The notes under the pieces are model-generated. The model was not told the DNA's origin. It ran no database searches and saw nothing but the letters and a program-made list of their open reading frames with translations. Shown here piece by piece: positions 7,554 to 14,353 of a stretch of 61,839 nt of DNA (positions within the stretch are counted from its first letter, which is position 1; the number at the start of each line of letters is the position of its first letter). The position numbers were made by a program, and so were the translations under genes. The stretch is from CAZGOM01 sp964542875 (GTDB lineage: Bacteria; Planctomycetota; Phycisphaerae; Phycisphaerales; Phycisphaeraceae), in the NCBI GenBank assembly GCA_964542875.1, contig CAZIWA010000016.1:1-61839 (forward strand), given 5' to 3'.

Positions 7554-7787
7554 TTACTTTTCTTCGGCGAACGCCGATTTGTTTTCGGTGTCTAGCGAGT
7601 CGGGGACTTCGGACACCAGAAACTGATCTTTCGCGCCTGCACTCGCAGTCACTCGCGCGTTGAACCGGAATATGCGAGACAAAAGGTCGGCTGCTTCCGC
7701 GTCACCGCGTTGCGCAAAATAGAGAACCACTTCGTGTGGCTTGTGTTGAGCGATGGCGATGCGGTCAAAGGGAGTTTCGGTTTTCAT
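7554..7787 (-). CDS. First gene of leftward early operon, unknown function
   Basis: A 77-residue protein from the ATG at 7787; a TTG start 30 bases upstream is possible but has no ribosome site. Sequence MKTETPFDRIAIAQHKPHE... with helix EAADLLSRIFRFNAR. No family recognised. Its position immediately downstream of the repressor-controlled leftward promoter is that of an immediate-early or cro-like gene, although I see no helix-turn-helix. Confidence 0.55.
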   Translation of the reverse strand: MKTETPFDRIAIAQHKPHEVVLYFAQRGDAEAADLLSRIFRFNARVTASAGAKDQFLVSEVPDSLDTENKSAFAEEK

Positions 7788-7850
7788 GGTGTTTCTCGGA
7801 GGTGTGATGAGTGACAAGGTGTGTCGAGGTGTGACAGTTAATATTCTGTA

Positions 7851-7878
7851 ACTATACGGAAATCGTTCTGAAATGCAA
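7851..7878 (-). promoter_or_regulatory. Leftward early promoter
   Basis: On the minus strand, -35 TTGCAT (7878-7873) and -10 TATAGT (7856-7851) are separated by 16 bp. It points into the early operon beginning at 7787. Two CGGAAAT-type operator half-sites occupy exactly the spacer, so a bound repressor would block RNA polymerase. Confidence 0.6.
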
Positions 7879-7905
7879 GAACAAAAACGGAAATCATTCG
7901 GAAAT
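7857..7905. promoter_or_regulatory. Paired operators, CGGAAAT direct repeats
   Basis: Four half-sites read CGGAAAT (7857), CTGAAAT (7868), CGGAAAT (7888) and CGGAAAT (7899). Within each pair they are direct repeats exactly 11 bp apart, so they lie on one face of the helix. Pair one is inside the leftward promoter, and pair two is between it and the repressor gene. They are the natural binding sites for the repressor encoded at 7955, by position and arrangement. Confidence 0.6.
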
Positions 7906-7954
7906 GTGGATTGTGACGTTGCTCTTTTTGTGACATGGAGTTACAGCTAATCCA

Positions 7955-8491
7955 ATGGGTAACCTCGGCGAAAATCTCAAAAAAATTCTTAAGGCCAAGG
8001 GGTTGGGTCAGAAGGCTTTTGCTGAACAAGCAAAAGTCTCAGTAGAAACCGTCAATACAGCTTGCAATTCGGAGATTTGGACCGGTCACTCCTCCAAACT
8101 CAAGAGCATGGCGGATGCGCTGGGCCTGACTGTGGACGAATTAACCGGGGGGACTGGTGAGTATGATCCCAACGTCATCAACACCTTGGATGATTTCTGT
8201 AGAGCCTTGGGCATCGATCCAGCGCGCGCCGGATCGGCTGCGCTTTTGGCGTTCACAACGATGACGCCGGCGCAACGCGAAGAAGCGATACTCAAATTGA
8301 GTGAGTTCCAGAAGATACATGGCGCGGCAGTGATTGCTGGTCGCATCCTCATAGCGAGACCGCAGGGACCACCGCCCCAGGCCGTTCAGCGAGGGAGCGT
8401 GAAGTTTACGGGCTCGAGGGGCAAAACCATGCCAGTTTCAGAAGCCAAGGATATGCCCAAAGCTGCGAAACCACATCCAGACAAGAAATGA
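7955..8491 (+). CDS. Cro/CI-type repressor (XRE-family HTH)
   Basis: A 178-residue protein with an N-terminal XRE helix-turn-helix: LGENLKKILKAKGLGQKAFA, AKVSVETVNTAC as the turn and recognition helix, and MADALGLTVDELTGG as the closing helix (residues 4-66). Residues 67-130 are helical and may dimerise. The tail is basic and disordered (KPHPDKK), and there is no S24 peptidase domain, so it is not a RecA-cleaved LexA-type repressor. It is divergent from the early operon, with operators between. No clear ribosome site is seen, so it may be weakly translated. Likely the lysogeny regulator. Confidence 0.75.
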   Translation: MGNLGENLKKILKAKGLGQKAFAEQAKVSVETVNTACNSEIWTGHSSKLKSMADALGLTVDELTGGTGEYDPNVINTLDDFCRALGIDPARAGSAALLAFTTMTPAQREEAILKLSEFQKIHGAAVIAGRILIARPQGPPPQAVQRGSVKFTGSRGKTMPVSEAKDMPKAAKPHPDKK

Positions 8492-8494
8492 AGG

Positions 8495-8791
8495 GTGGTT
8501 GTGAGTGTGATTGTTCAGAAGTTTCGAGATTGCCCGCCGCACACCGCTTATTTAGCGAGTAGCGTTGCACTATTCCTCACTGTCGTCATCTTGGCTGTCA
8601 TCTTCCGGTTCTACACCGAGCGTCCATCCAGTTCTCATGTGATCTACCAAGTCGACAGGTGGACCGGGACAGTGTGGCAGTTGTCCAACGGAACTCGTAC
8701 TGAGATGTTGACGAAAGAGCAGGATTATGAAAAACGCAAACACCTGGGACAGTTGAGAGCCGATGAATTGCCGGATCTTCCGGCCAATTAA
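8495..8791 (+). CDS. Single-pass membrane protein next to repressor
   Basis: A protein of about 98 residues with GTG start (8495 or 8501; AAGGGTGG lies upstream). One transmembrane helix, TAYLASSVALFLTVVILAVIFRF (residues 17-40 region), is followed by a soluble tail with YQVDRWTGTVWQLSNGTR. That YxVDRxTGxVW pattern is common in small phage and host membrane proteins of unknown role. It follows the repressor by four bases and is likely made in the lysogen. A superinfection-exclusion role is possible but not shown. Confidence 0.6.
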   Translation: MVVSVIVQKFRDCPPHTAYLASSVALFLTVVILAVIFRFYTERPSSSHVIYQVDRWTGTVWQLSNGTRTEMLTKEQDYEKRKHLGQLRADELPDLPAN

Positions 8792-8805
8792 AGTTGATAA
8801 AAACC

Positions 8806-8834
8806 TTGACTTCCTATAAAAAAAGTCATATTAT
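8806..8834 (+). promoter_or_regulatory. Strong sigma70-like promoter for AT-rich operon
   Basis: TTGACT (8806-8811) and TATTAT (8829-8834) are spaced by 17 bp, close to consensus and embedded in AT-rich DNA. It reads toward the three genes starting at 8990 and leaves a leader of about 150 bases that contains the hairpin at 8886-8930. No CGGAAAT operator overlaps it, so it should be active in the lysogen. Confidence 0.7.
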
Positions 8835-8885
8835 ATTACAACCTCTCAAATTCCGGGAGTTTTCAAATTGGACAACCGCGATGTT

Positions 8886-8930
8886 CGTGTGTACCCTGCC
8901 GAAAAGTTTCGTTTCGGCAGGGTACACACG
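8886..8930 (+). promoter_or_regulatory. Perfect 19-bp inverted repeat in operon leader
   Basis: The arms 8886-8904 and 8912-8930 are perfectly complementary over 19 bp, around the 7-base loop AGTTTCG. In RNA this is a very stable hairpin, followed by GTTTTC rather than a long U run, so it would be a poor intrinsic terminator. Alternatives are an attenuator, an RNA-stability element, or a DNA operator for a dimeric protein. Confidence 0.65.
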
Positions 8931-8989
8931 GTTTTCAAAATTAGATTGAAATTTTAGAACTACTTTCAAAATGGGGCGTACACTCTGTC

Positions 8990-9622
8990 ATGAGCGAAGT
9001 AACTGAGAAAAAACCGTGGACTGTTGTTGTTCTGGGGGGATGGAACAAGGCGATCTTGACGCCTATCTGGATAGCGACTGTTCTGCTGCAAGAACCAGAG
9101 GGTGCTAAACTCAACATTCAAATTGCGGTTAATGCGATTGCTCCGGTACGAATTGGGCGAAATAGGGGTGCAGCGCCCTCTACTACTGTGAGCGTTCTTG
9201 ACGATCGCTTATTGATTGAATGTGAAGATAATAATTTTAAAGCCTTGGAAGAAGCGCGATTGATTGCTAAAAGAGCTCTTGAAAAACTACCAATGACCCC
9301 CGTCAATGGTGTTGTTATTAATTTAAGCTTCCCTGGTAGTACAGAGGATTTTTTTGTGGACCGTACATGGGATACGAAAATCGGAGACATTGGTTTTCAA
9401 ACCATGGGAGCAAGACATGCTCGAAAGGTCGCATGGAAAGAAGGCAGAATCACCACGACCGTCTGTCGCGATGAAAGATCATTTAATGGTGTACTGATGG
9501 ACTTCAATTACCGTCGGGAAGATAGTTCTGCCTTAGCGTCATGGCTCGCAATTTCAATTCAAGAATTGGAAGATGTTTCTGTGAAATTACTAAGCTCAGT
9601 TAAGCCAGGAGGTCTCCAATGA
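8990..9622 (+). CDS. Gene A of AT-rich operon, unknown function
   Basis: A 210-residue protein beginning with a hydrophobic strand and loop (PWTVVVLGGWNKAILTPIWI), followed by a beta-rich region (APSTTVSVLDDRLLIECED), a helix (KALEEARLIAKRALEKL) and more strands. No catalytic motif and no signal peptide. Codon use and base composition are more AT-rich than the flanking phage genes, a sign of separate origin. Its end overlaps the next start. I recognise no family; the setting suggests a lysogen-expressed accessory (possibly defence) gene. Confidence 0.6.
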   Translation: MSEVTEKKPWTVVVLGGWNKAILTPIWIATVLLQEPEGAKLNIQIAVNAIAPVRIGRNRGAAPSTTVSVLDDRLLIECEDNNFKALEEARLIAKRALEKLPMTPVNGVVINLSFPGSTEDFFVDRTWDTKIGDIGFQTMGARHARKVAWKEGRITTTVCRDERSFNGVLMDFNYRREDSSALASWLAISIQELEDVSVKLLSSVKPGGLQ

Positions 9623-10059
9623 CGGCTTTACGCTGGGAACAAATTAATAACTATACGACGGAGTTTGAGGATGTCAGCGAACTTCCAGTTAATCGTTCGG
9701 GGCTATCTTACCAGATGCTCAGTATCGACAAAAGAGCTATTCTGCAGCAGCACATTCTGCATCTCTATTCACGTCAGTTGATTTCCGATGGCGTGTTTGC
9801 TGTTTGCCGCAGAGTTTTGCGTGCTATTGAGGATAGAGGGCTATTCGAAATCGCTGTATTTTCATTAGACAGCGAGGGCGGTTTCATTTTTCAATTTAAA
9901 GTGGAATCGAGCAAAAAAACTTATACATTTCGAGTCAAACACGACAATAGTTGCGCGGTGGCGTATTCGAGTTCTCCTGGAATTGGTGGATCGATACCTG
10001 TTCAGTCAAATCAGATTGAGGAAGCGATCAAATTGATTGGTCGCTCTCTGGGGAGATAG
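9619..10059 (+). CDS. Gene B of AT-rich operon, unknown function
   Basis: A 146-residue protein overlapping gene A by four bases (ATGA) with GGAGG upstream, so the two are translationally coupled and probably work together. The middle is helical (IDKRAILQQHILHLYSRQLI). The later part is beta-rich (FIFQFKVESSKKTYTFRVKH). No known domain or catalytic motif seen. AT-rich like gene A. Confidence 0.6.
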   Translation: MTALRWEQINNYTTEFEDVSELPVNRSGLSYQMLSIDKRAILQQHILHLYSRQLISDGVFAVCRRVLRAIEDRGLFEIAVFSLDSEGGFIFQFKVESSKKTYTFRVKHDNSCAVAYSSSPGIGGSIPVQSNQIEEAIKLIGRSLGR

Positions 10060-10065
10060 TTTTTA

Positions 10066-10695
10066 GTGGTCGAAGAACTCAGATGTCGAGGCAGGCCTAT
10101 AGATCAGAACTTCGCAAACGAAGACTGTCTTTATTTGCGATTTTTGAGGTCTGAATGCAATCAAGAGCGGTTAATTAAAGTAAAGTTTCCTTATACTTCT
10201 ACAAATTGGTCAAAATACTGCCACGATCCGCGATGGGTTGTTGTTGATGGTTTGACAAAATGGGGAGTCTTGTCGCTTAGTTGCGAAATCCTCTTGAATG
10301 TAGTTATTGTCTTGCCGTTACATGGTCTTGCTTACGTATTCAGGCCTTCGCACGTTCCGGTATGTGAGTGTGGGCCCTTACGTCCTGAATCTGGTAAACC
10401 AGAGAATTATTCTCATGTCGAGATATGCCCTATATGCGTGCCGATAGGTACTCAAAAGCCCGTTTCTAGCGCATTGGCTGAGAATTTTGAGCAGATGAAC
10501 AGCACTATCGATTTTGTTGACGAGATAAAAGAAAGTTTGAAGACTTCAATTCCACTTTGCAAGGCACCAATCGACAGGCTTCCAGAAGAGCGCTTAGCTC
10601 CATTGAAAGTAGAATTCAGAGAGCAAATTTCATCTATGCTGTCTGAAGAGATGATTAAAAAAGAGTGCGATCCTCCTCGCATGTGGGGATTTTAA
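10066..10695 (+). CDS. Gene C of AT-rich operon, putative Zn-binding protein
   Basis: A 209-residue protein read from GTG at 10066, six bases after gene B, with GGGAG upstream. A hydrophobic segment (LSCEILLNVVIVLPLHGLAYVF, about residues 69-90) could be a buried core or membrane contact. It is followed by CECGP and, 19 residues later, CPICV, a possible zinc-binding C-x-C / C-x2-C pair. The C-terminal quarter is helical. No family recognised. Its stop overlaps the convergent gene at 10692. Confidence 0.55.
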   Translation: MVEELRCRGRPIDQNFANEDCLYLRFLRSECNQERLIKVKFPYTSTNWSKYCHDPRWVVVDGLTKWGVLSLSCEILLNVVIVLPLHGLAYVFRPSHVPVCECGPLRPESGKPENYSHVEICPICVPIGTQKPVSSALAENFEQMNSTIDFVDEIKESLKTSIPLCKAPIDRLPEERLAPLKVEFREQISSMLSEEMIKKECDPPRMWGF

Positions 10696-11459
10696 TTTCC
10701 TTCATCCAATTTAATAAGCGGATGATCCGTCAACCAAGCCGCAACCTTGATCGGATTCGTCGTTTTCCGCGGCTCCGGCTCCAGCGACCCTGAGACGGGG
10801 AGAGGCTTCCACCCGGGCCCAGCCGGTTCAAACCAGTGCCAGAGACCTGGTAAGCAGTGGCAATGAATTGTTCGGAACAACACAGGACCCCAGTAAGGAT
10901 CCTGGTGGCGCTCGTCAACGATTTGCCCGACCGCCACGCCTCTCCGACAGCCTGGACAGCATCTGACGTCGATCATTCGTGATGGAGTACGGCCAGGATC
11001 GGCACGCCAAGTGGAGGCGTCGGCTTTTTTGCTCTTCGGACCGTCGACCTGGGTGATCTCCGCATCGTCGATACCCGCCGGCGGCGCCGTAGGGTCTGGC
11101 TCGTACGTCAAATTCTCGTCCGCTTCAGGTGCAGGTTCAGCCTTGGGAGGCTCAACATACTTTTCTGGTAACAGCCGTTGGAGGGCGAGTAATCCGCCAG
11201 AAGACGCGAGGGAGTCGTAGAGCTGTGAGAACAGAGCAGCGAAAAGATCGCAACCTTTTTCTTTGTCATCTGCATCAGGATAGTGAAACAGATAGGCCTC
11301 TTTGTACTCATGCCCCAGGGCTTCAAGCCTTGCCTCCGGAGGGATCGATGGGGATATTAAAATCTCCTTTGTTGCCCACACGCAGAAGCCAACATTGCCA
11401 TTTGGAACGCGAGGCGACACTTTGACGGCGTAGCGATAACCACCTACTGCAACTTGCAT
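10692..11459 (-). CDS. Degenerate ImmA/IrrE-like protein with Cys/His C-terminus
   Basis: A 255-residue protein. Residues 30-85 resemble the ImmA/IrrE metallopeptidase core: a strand ending ILISPSIPP, the helix LEALGHEYKEAYLFHYPD and the later KGCDLFAALFSQL helix. The metal motif HExxH reads HEYKE, so the second histidine is lost and protease activity is doubtful. Residues 88-150 are a proline/acid-rich linker. The C-terminal CCPGC and HCHC could bind zinc. ImmA-type proteins inactivate phage repressors, and this one faces the repressor block from its own promoter. GGGGAG precedes the ATG. Confidence 0.5.
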   Translation of the reverse strand: MQVAVGGYRYAVKVSPRVPNGNVGFCVWATKEILISPSIPPEARLEALGHEYKEAYLFHYPDADDKEKGCDLFAALFSQLYDSLASSGGLLALQRLLPEKYVEPPKAEPAPEADENLTYEPDPTAPPAGIDDAEITQVDGPKSKKADASTWRADPGRTPSRMIDVRCCPGCRRGVAVGQIVDERHQDPYWGPVLFRTIHCHCLPGLWHWFEPAGPGWKPLPVSGSLEPEPRKTTNPIKVAAWLTDHPLIKLDEGN

Positions 11460-11540
11460 GATCGACTCCCCTGTAAATTCGGAATTTGAAACTTAGAACT
11501 TCAGACTAGAACCGGGCATCCTTGCCCCCGCAGCCTCCAT

Positions 11541-11571
11541 GTCGGACGTGGGCAATCCATGCCCGTCTGAC
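11541..11571. promoter_or_regulatory. Imperfect stem-loop in divergent gap
   Basis: GTCGGACGTGGGCA pairs with TGCCCGTCTGAC around ATCCA, with a small bulge. It lies between the minus-strand ImmA-like gene and its promoter, so it would form in that gene's 5' leader. No U run follows, so it is not a terminator. Confidence 0.35.
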
Positions 11572-11589
11572 GTCTCCTTGACTGTCAGG

Positions 11590-11619
11590 ACTTTACCCTA
11601 ACCAAAACCGAATTGTCAA
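11590..11619 (-). promoter_or_regulatory. Promoter for the ImmA-like gene
   Basis: On the minus strand a consensus -35 TTGACA (11619-11614) is followed after 18 bp by TAAAGT (11595-11590). It lies 131 bp upstream of the ATG at 11459. The long leader contains the stem-loop at 11541-11571. Confidence 0.45.
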
Positions 11620-11695
11620 GTGAAATGAATGGAGTTCATGTCAATCTGTGGATAAACTGTTAGGTGTTTGTTCGGGTTATGTTGGGGGTGTGGAG

Positions 11696-11941
11696 ATGCA
11701 GTTGTACATCGTGTGGGTTTTGACGCCAGACAGGTACCGCGAGGTGCTGCCAGTGTTGAACCGTCGACGTGGGCACGAGACGCGGAAAGCGGTCGTGATT
11801 GGGGGGAAGACCTGGCGGCCTGGGTCATTGATTGTCGAAGGCTACGACGTGACGGAAGACGATGCGGAGATGGTGACGGTCAAGGTGTTGTTTCACCTGC
11901 CATCGCCGCGCGGGCTGTATTGGTTCGGGTATGACAAGTGA
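11696..11941 (+). CDS. Small beta-rich protein, paralogue-like pair member 1
   Basis: An 81-residue protein from the ATG at 11696 (GGGGGTGTGGAG just before). It predicts strand MQLYIVWVLT, helix RYREVLPVLNRRR, then strands around RPGSLIVEGYDVTEDDAEMV and VTVKVLFHLP. The second half aligns by eye with the next gene's product, including the PG-x-L turn. No known family. Confidence 0.55.
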   Translation: MQLYIVWVLTPDRYREVLPVLNRRRGHETRKAVVIGGKTWRPGSLIVEGYDVTEDDAEMVTVKVLFHLPSPRGLYWFGYDK

Positions 11942-11949
11942 GGTGCAGT

Positions 11950-12219
11950 ATGGGACGTAGCGTGGAATTTGTGGTGATGTACACCAATCGAGTCAAGGCC
12001 TATCACGTGATTAGACTGGCGAAGCAGGCGTACGGGACTTGCAACACAAAGGAGATGCGTCTGGTGGAGGAGGTGTTTCCGCCGGGCCACCTGGTGTTGT
12101 GTGATGCGCAGATTGAGCATGTGCAAGAACGTGATGTGGTCGCGCAGTTCAAGGTGAGGCTGACGTTTGACGCGATAGGGCCACAGCCCAAGACGCCGCC
12201 GGCGCGGTATGAGGATTAG
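11950..12219 (+). CDS. Small beta-rich protein, paralogue-like pair member 2
   Basis: An 89-residue protein from the ATG at 11950 with GAGGTG upstream, eight bases after the previous gene. The pattern strand (VEFVVMYT), helix (AYHVIRLAKQAY), then FPPGHLVLCDAQIEHVQERD and VVAQFKVRLTF matches the layout of the preceding protein, suggesting an old tandem duplication. No known family. Confidence 0.55.
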   Translation: MGRSVEFVVMYTNRVKAYHVIRLAKQAYGTCNTKEMRLVEEVFPPGHLVLCDAQIEHVQERDVVAQFKVRLTFDAIGPQPKTPPARYED

Positions 12220-12282
12220 ACGTACTGAGCGTCAAGAACGATAGCGGTCGGACCGTGTGGGTATGCCATCACTGGATTGAGG

Positions 12283-12336
12283 AATCCAGAAAATCCAGAA
12301 TTTCCAAAAAATCCAACGAATCCAGATGATCCAGAT
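12283..12336. repeat. Left 9-bp tandem array, six units
   Basis: TCCA recurs at an exact 9-bp period six times (ATCCA or TTCCA at 12284, 12293, 12302, 12311, 12320, 12329). Unit consensus is AATCCAGAA/T. The TCCA core is unchanged in every unit while the flanking bases vary, which points to selection on DNA rather than a recent slippage product. Confidence 0.8.
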
Positions 12337-12505
12337 GAAGCTAAAAAACCAAGTTTTTGGGGTGTTTGTGAGGACACACGCGACTGAATTGAATTAATAC
12401 AATAGTATTCGGTAAATATGGTGATATTTATTGTTATGAAATGCCGGGTGTTTTTGCCTGATTTGCGATAAGTGTCGTTATTTTATGGACATGCGAATCA
12501 AGAAA

Positions 12506-12568
12506 AATCCAGAAAATCCAGATTATCCAGAATTTCCACCTGATCCAGAAAATCCAAAAAATCCAGTC
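12506..12568. repeat. Right 9-bp tandem array, seven units
   Basis: The same unit as the left array, again at an exact 9-bp period: ATCCA or TTCCA at 12507, 12516, 12525, 12534, 12543, 12552 and 12561. Both arrays have the same orientation. Their unit starts lie 223 bp apart, which is not a multiple of nine, so they are two separate blocks. Confidence 0.8.
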
Positions 12569-12748
12569 CCTCTTATCATATCTTATCTGGATCAGATCAG
12601 AACAGAAAAAGACATCTCGCGCGCGTAGCTGTGCGCGCACGCGAAGAGCAAGGGACATGCCAGCGAAGAAAAATCCGATGATGACGTTTTTGATGATAAA
12701 ATCACCCGGAACAGCGTTCCGGGCTAAGCAGGCGTGAGGAACAATCGC

Positions 12749-12776
12749 TTGCGTTTGGGCTGAGACGTGGTAAAAT
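12749..12776 (+). promoter_or_regulatory. Candidate rightward promoter before late operon
   Basis: TTGCGT (12749-12754) and TAAAAT (12771-12776) are 16 bp apart and read toward the first gene of the long plus-strand operon at 12846. It is the best match in the gap. I cannot say whether it is the main late promoter. Confidence 0.4.
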
Positions 12777-12845
12777 CCGGGCAACGTTGTGTGGATGTCG
12801 GTAAAAGCGTGAGGTCTACCTGCCCGCTCCAATCAGGAGTGGGTT

Positions 12846-14027
12846 ATGTCGTTTACACAGTCGTCTAACGTTGATTCTAAGCCCGTTGGCGTTTACCCGT
12901 TCGAGCCCGGGATGTCGGTGTTTGTCGCCGGCACCAAGCGAATCGTGAGACTGGTCAGGCCGATCTCACACACCGATGCGCGGGGCGTCCCGGTGCGTTG
13001 GGCGTTGTCAGACGGTAGTGATTTACTCGAATCCCAACTCTCGCACATCGACACGTTCAAGCCCGGCGACCGTGTGTTCACGCTTAACCCTCAGGGCGAG
13101 GCGACGTACCGCATTTTGACCGTTCGCTCGTGGTTGCCCGGTGAGCATCCCTGCTGGCGCTGGGGTTACGAGGGATCATCGTTTGGCGTCAAAGAAGACA
13201 AGCTCCATCCGGACACGGCGCTGGAAGTCGCGGACTGGGTGAGTGGGGTGGACAGCGGGGGTTTTGCTTTCGATGGCGGCGTTATAACGCAGCGCCTCGA
13301 CGACGGGAAATTTACAGTCATCCACGATGGCGGTCGGTTAACGCTGACCGCTGCCAATCTTCGCCTCGACCGACGTCTATCCGCTGCCAAGCCCGCCAAG
13401 CCTAATCAACCGTCAACTCGCGTCGATGACTACGTCGAGATCACGGGCCCGACGCACATGGGGGACGCAAAGTGGGTAGGTCGCAAGGGCCAGGTGCGCA
13501 ACGTCGCTGACGACGGCGCGGTGAGGGTGATGGGCATTCTCGCATGGTTCCCGGCGTCTTCGGTGAAGCGGCTGGCGAGTGCGCCGGTTGCGGTGAAGGC
13601 GCAGTTTCCGGAGCTTGTGGCGAAGGCTGAAGGGGCGCTCGTGGCGTCCAAGGGGACGGCGTTGGTCGGTGTGCCGGATGACAAGCGGGTGATCGGCGTT
13701 GATCTGGCGAAAGGGCCCGACTGGACCGTCGGTGTCAAGCGGGCTGGCAATGCTCTGGAGACTCCCGCGCGGGAGTCCGACGACCGTGAATGGGCTGGTG
13801 GGTTGTGGACCTGGGGCGACATTCTCGGTTGGTGCGTCGTGGCGTGCCTGCTGGCACTGCTGGCCTGGGGCCTGCTTGCCCTCGGCGGCTGCGCCGGCGC
13901 GACCGTCACGCCTCCTCAGGTGGACCTTGCGCGCGAGGTCCGGACCAACGAGGGCGGGGAAACGTCGCGGTATGAGCGGGTGATTGAAATCAATGTGCCG
14001 GAGACGGGGAAGGGGGGTGGGAAGTGA
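12846..14027 (+). CDS. Large beta-rich protein with late membrane segment
   Basis: A 393-residue protein and first gene of the rightward operon; AGGAG before the ATG. Residues 15-240 contain repeated beta-rich segments reminiscent of small SH3/KOW-like barrels (FEPGMSVFVAGTKRIVRLV, FKPGDRVFTLNPQGEATYRI, GRKGQVRNVADDGAVRVMG). Near residues 325-350 a transmembrane helix (WCVVACLLALLAWGLLALGG) ends in LGGCAG, which resembles a lipobox but sits far from the N-terminus. A short charged tail follows. Unknown function; probably membrane-anchored. Confidence 0.55.
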   Translation: MSFTQSSNVDSKPVGVYPFEPGMSVFVAGTKRIVRLVRPISHTDARGVPVRWALSDGSDLLESQLSHIDTFKPGDRVFTLNPQGEATYRILTVRSWLPGEHPCWRWGYEGSSFGVKEDKLHPDTALEVADWVSGVDSGGFAFDGGVITQRLDDGKFTVIHDGGRLTLTAANLRLDRRLSAAKPAKPNQPSTRVDDYVEITGPTHMGDAKWVGRKGQVRNVADDGAVRVMGILAWFPASSVKRLASAPVAVKAQFPELVAKAEGALVASKGTALVGVPDDKRVIGVDLAKGPDWTVGVKRAGNALETPARESDDREWAGGLWTWGDILGWCVVACLLALLAWGLLALGGCAGATVTPPQVDLAREVRTNEGGETSRYERVIEINVPETGKGGGK

Positions 14028-14353
14028 GTTTACCCCGTGATGTTTTGTGGGCGCGTGAGCCAATTTGGACAAACATGGCCATTGTCCATCGACCACCCTT
14101 GTCGATCCCGTTTGAGGTCGGGGAGGTGGTAATTGCTGGACCAAAAAGCGAGCAAGAGAAGTTCACGTGGCTTCACCCACAAGATCTTAGCATCGCATGG
14201 AGTCACGCACTTTTAAAGCACAAACCTCTTGGTGAACACTTCTTTGAAAGAAAAGGGCGGCGAATAGCTTATTGCTGCCCAATGCCGTTGGAGTGGGAAA
14301 TCTATGGTGAGCAATACGCATATCCGGAATTAAACAACGGAGGTGCAGCATGA
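14024..14353 (+). CDS. Small protein, unknown function
   Basis: A 109-residue protein starting at GTG 14024, overlapping the previous stop (GTGA). It contains IPFEVGEVVIAGPKSEQEKF and CCPMPLEWEIYGEQYAYPE. No family recognised. Its stop overlaps the next ATG, so it sits in a chain of coupled small genes at the head of the late operon. Confidence 0.5.
   Translation: MSLPRDVLWAREPIWTNMAIVHRPPLSIPFEVGEVVIAGPKSEQEKFTWLHPQDLSIAWSHALLKHKPLGEHFFERKGRRIAYCCPMPLEWEIYGEQYAYPELNNGGAA

Larger units (their letters stand above)
12283..12568. other. Candidate origin- or centromere-like region
   Basis: The 626-bp gap between 12219 and 12846 holds two arrays of the same 9-bp unit (six and seven copies) flanking about 170 bp that includes a very AT-rich core (roughly 12370-12480). 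An inverted copy, TCTGGAT, follows at 12585-12591. Iterons beside an AT-rich unwinding region are the classical design of replication origins; partition sites and multi-site regulators can look alike. No stable gene was found in the gap: a 47-codon frame (12485-12628) over the right array encodes x-P-x repeats but has no ribosome site. Confidence 0.5.

Noticed and set aside
8882..8950. 22-codon frame through the hairpin at 8886-8930
   Set aside because: No ribosome site, and the perfect inverted repeat explains the sequence better.
12283..12568. CRISPR array
   Set aside because: Units are 9 bp in direct contact with no spacers, and there are no cas genes.
12434..12832. Minus-strand frame with a tryptophan/isoleucine/phenylalanine repeat resembling a membrane segment
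   Set aside because: The hydrophobic repeat is simply the complement of the 9-bp array, the frame has no ribosome site, and it runs against the late operon.
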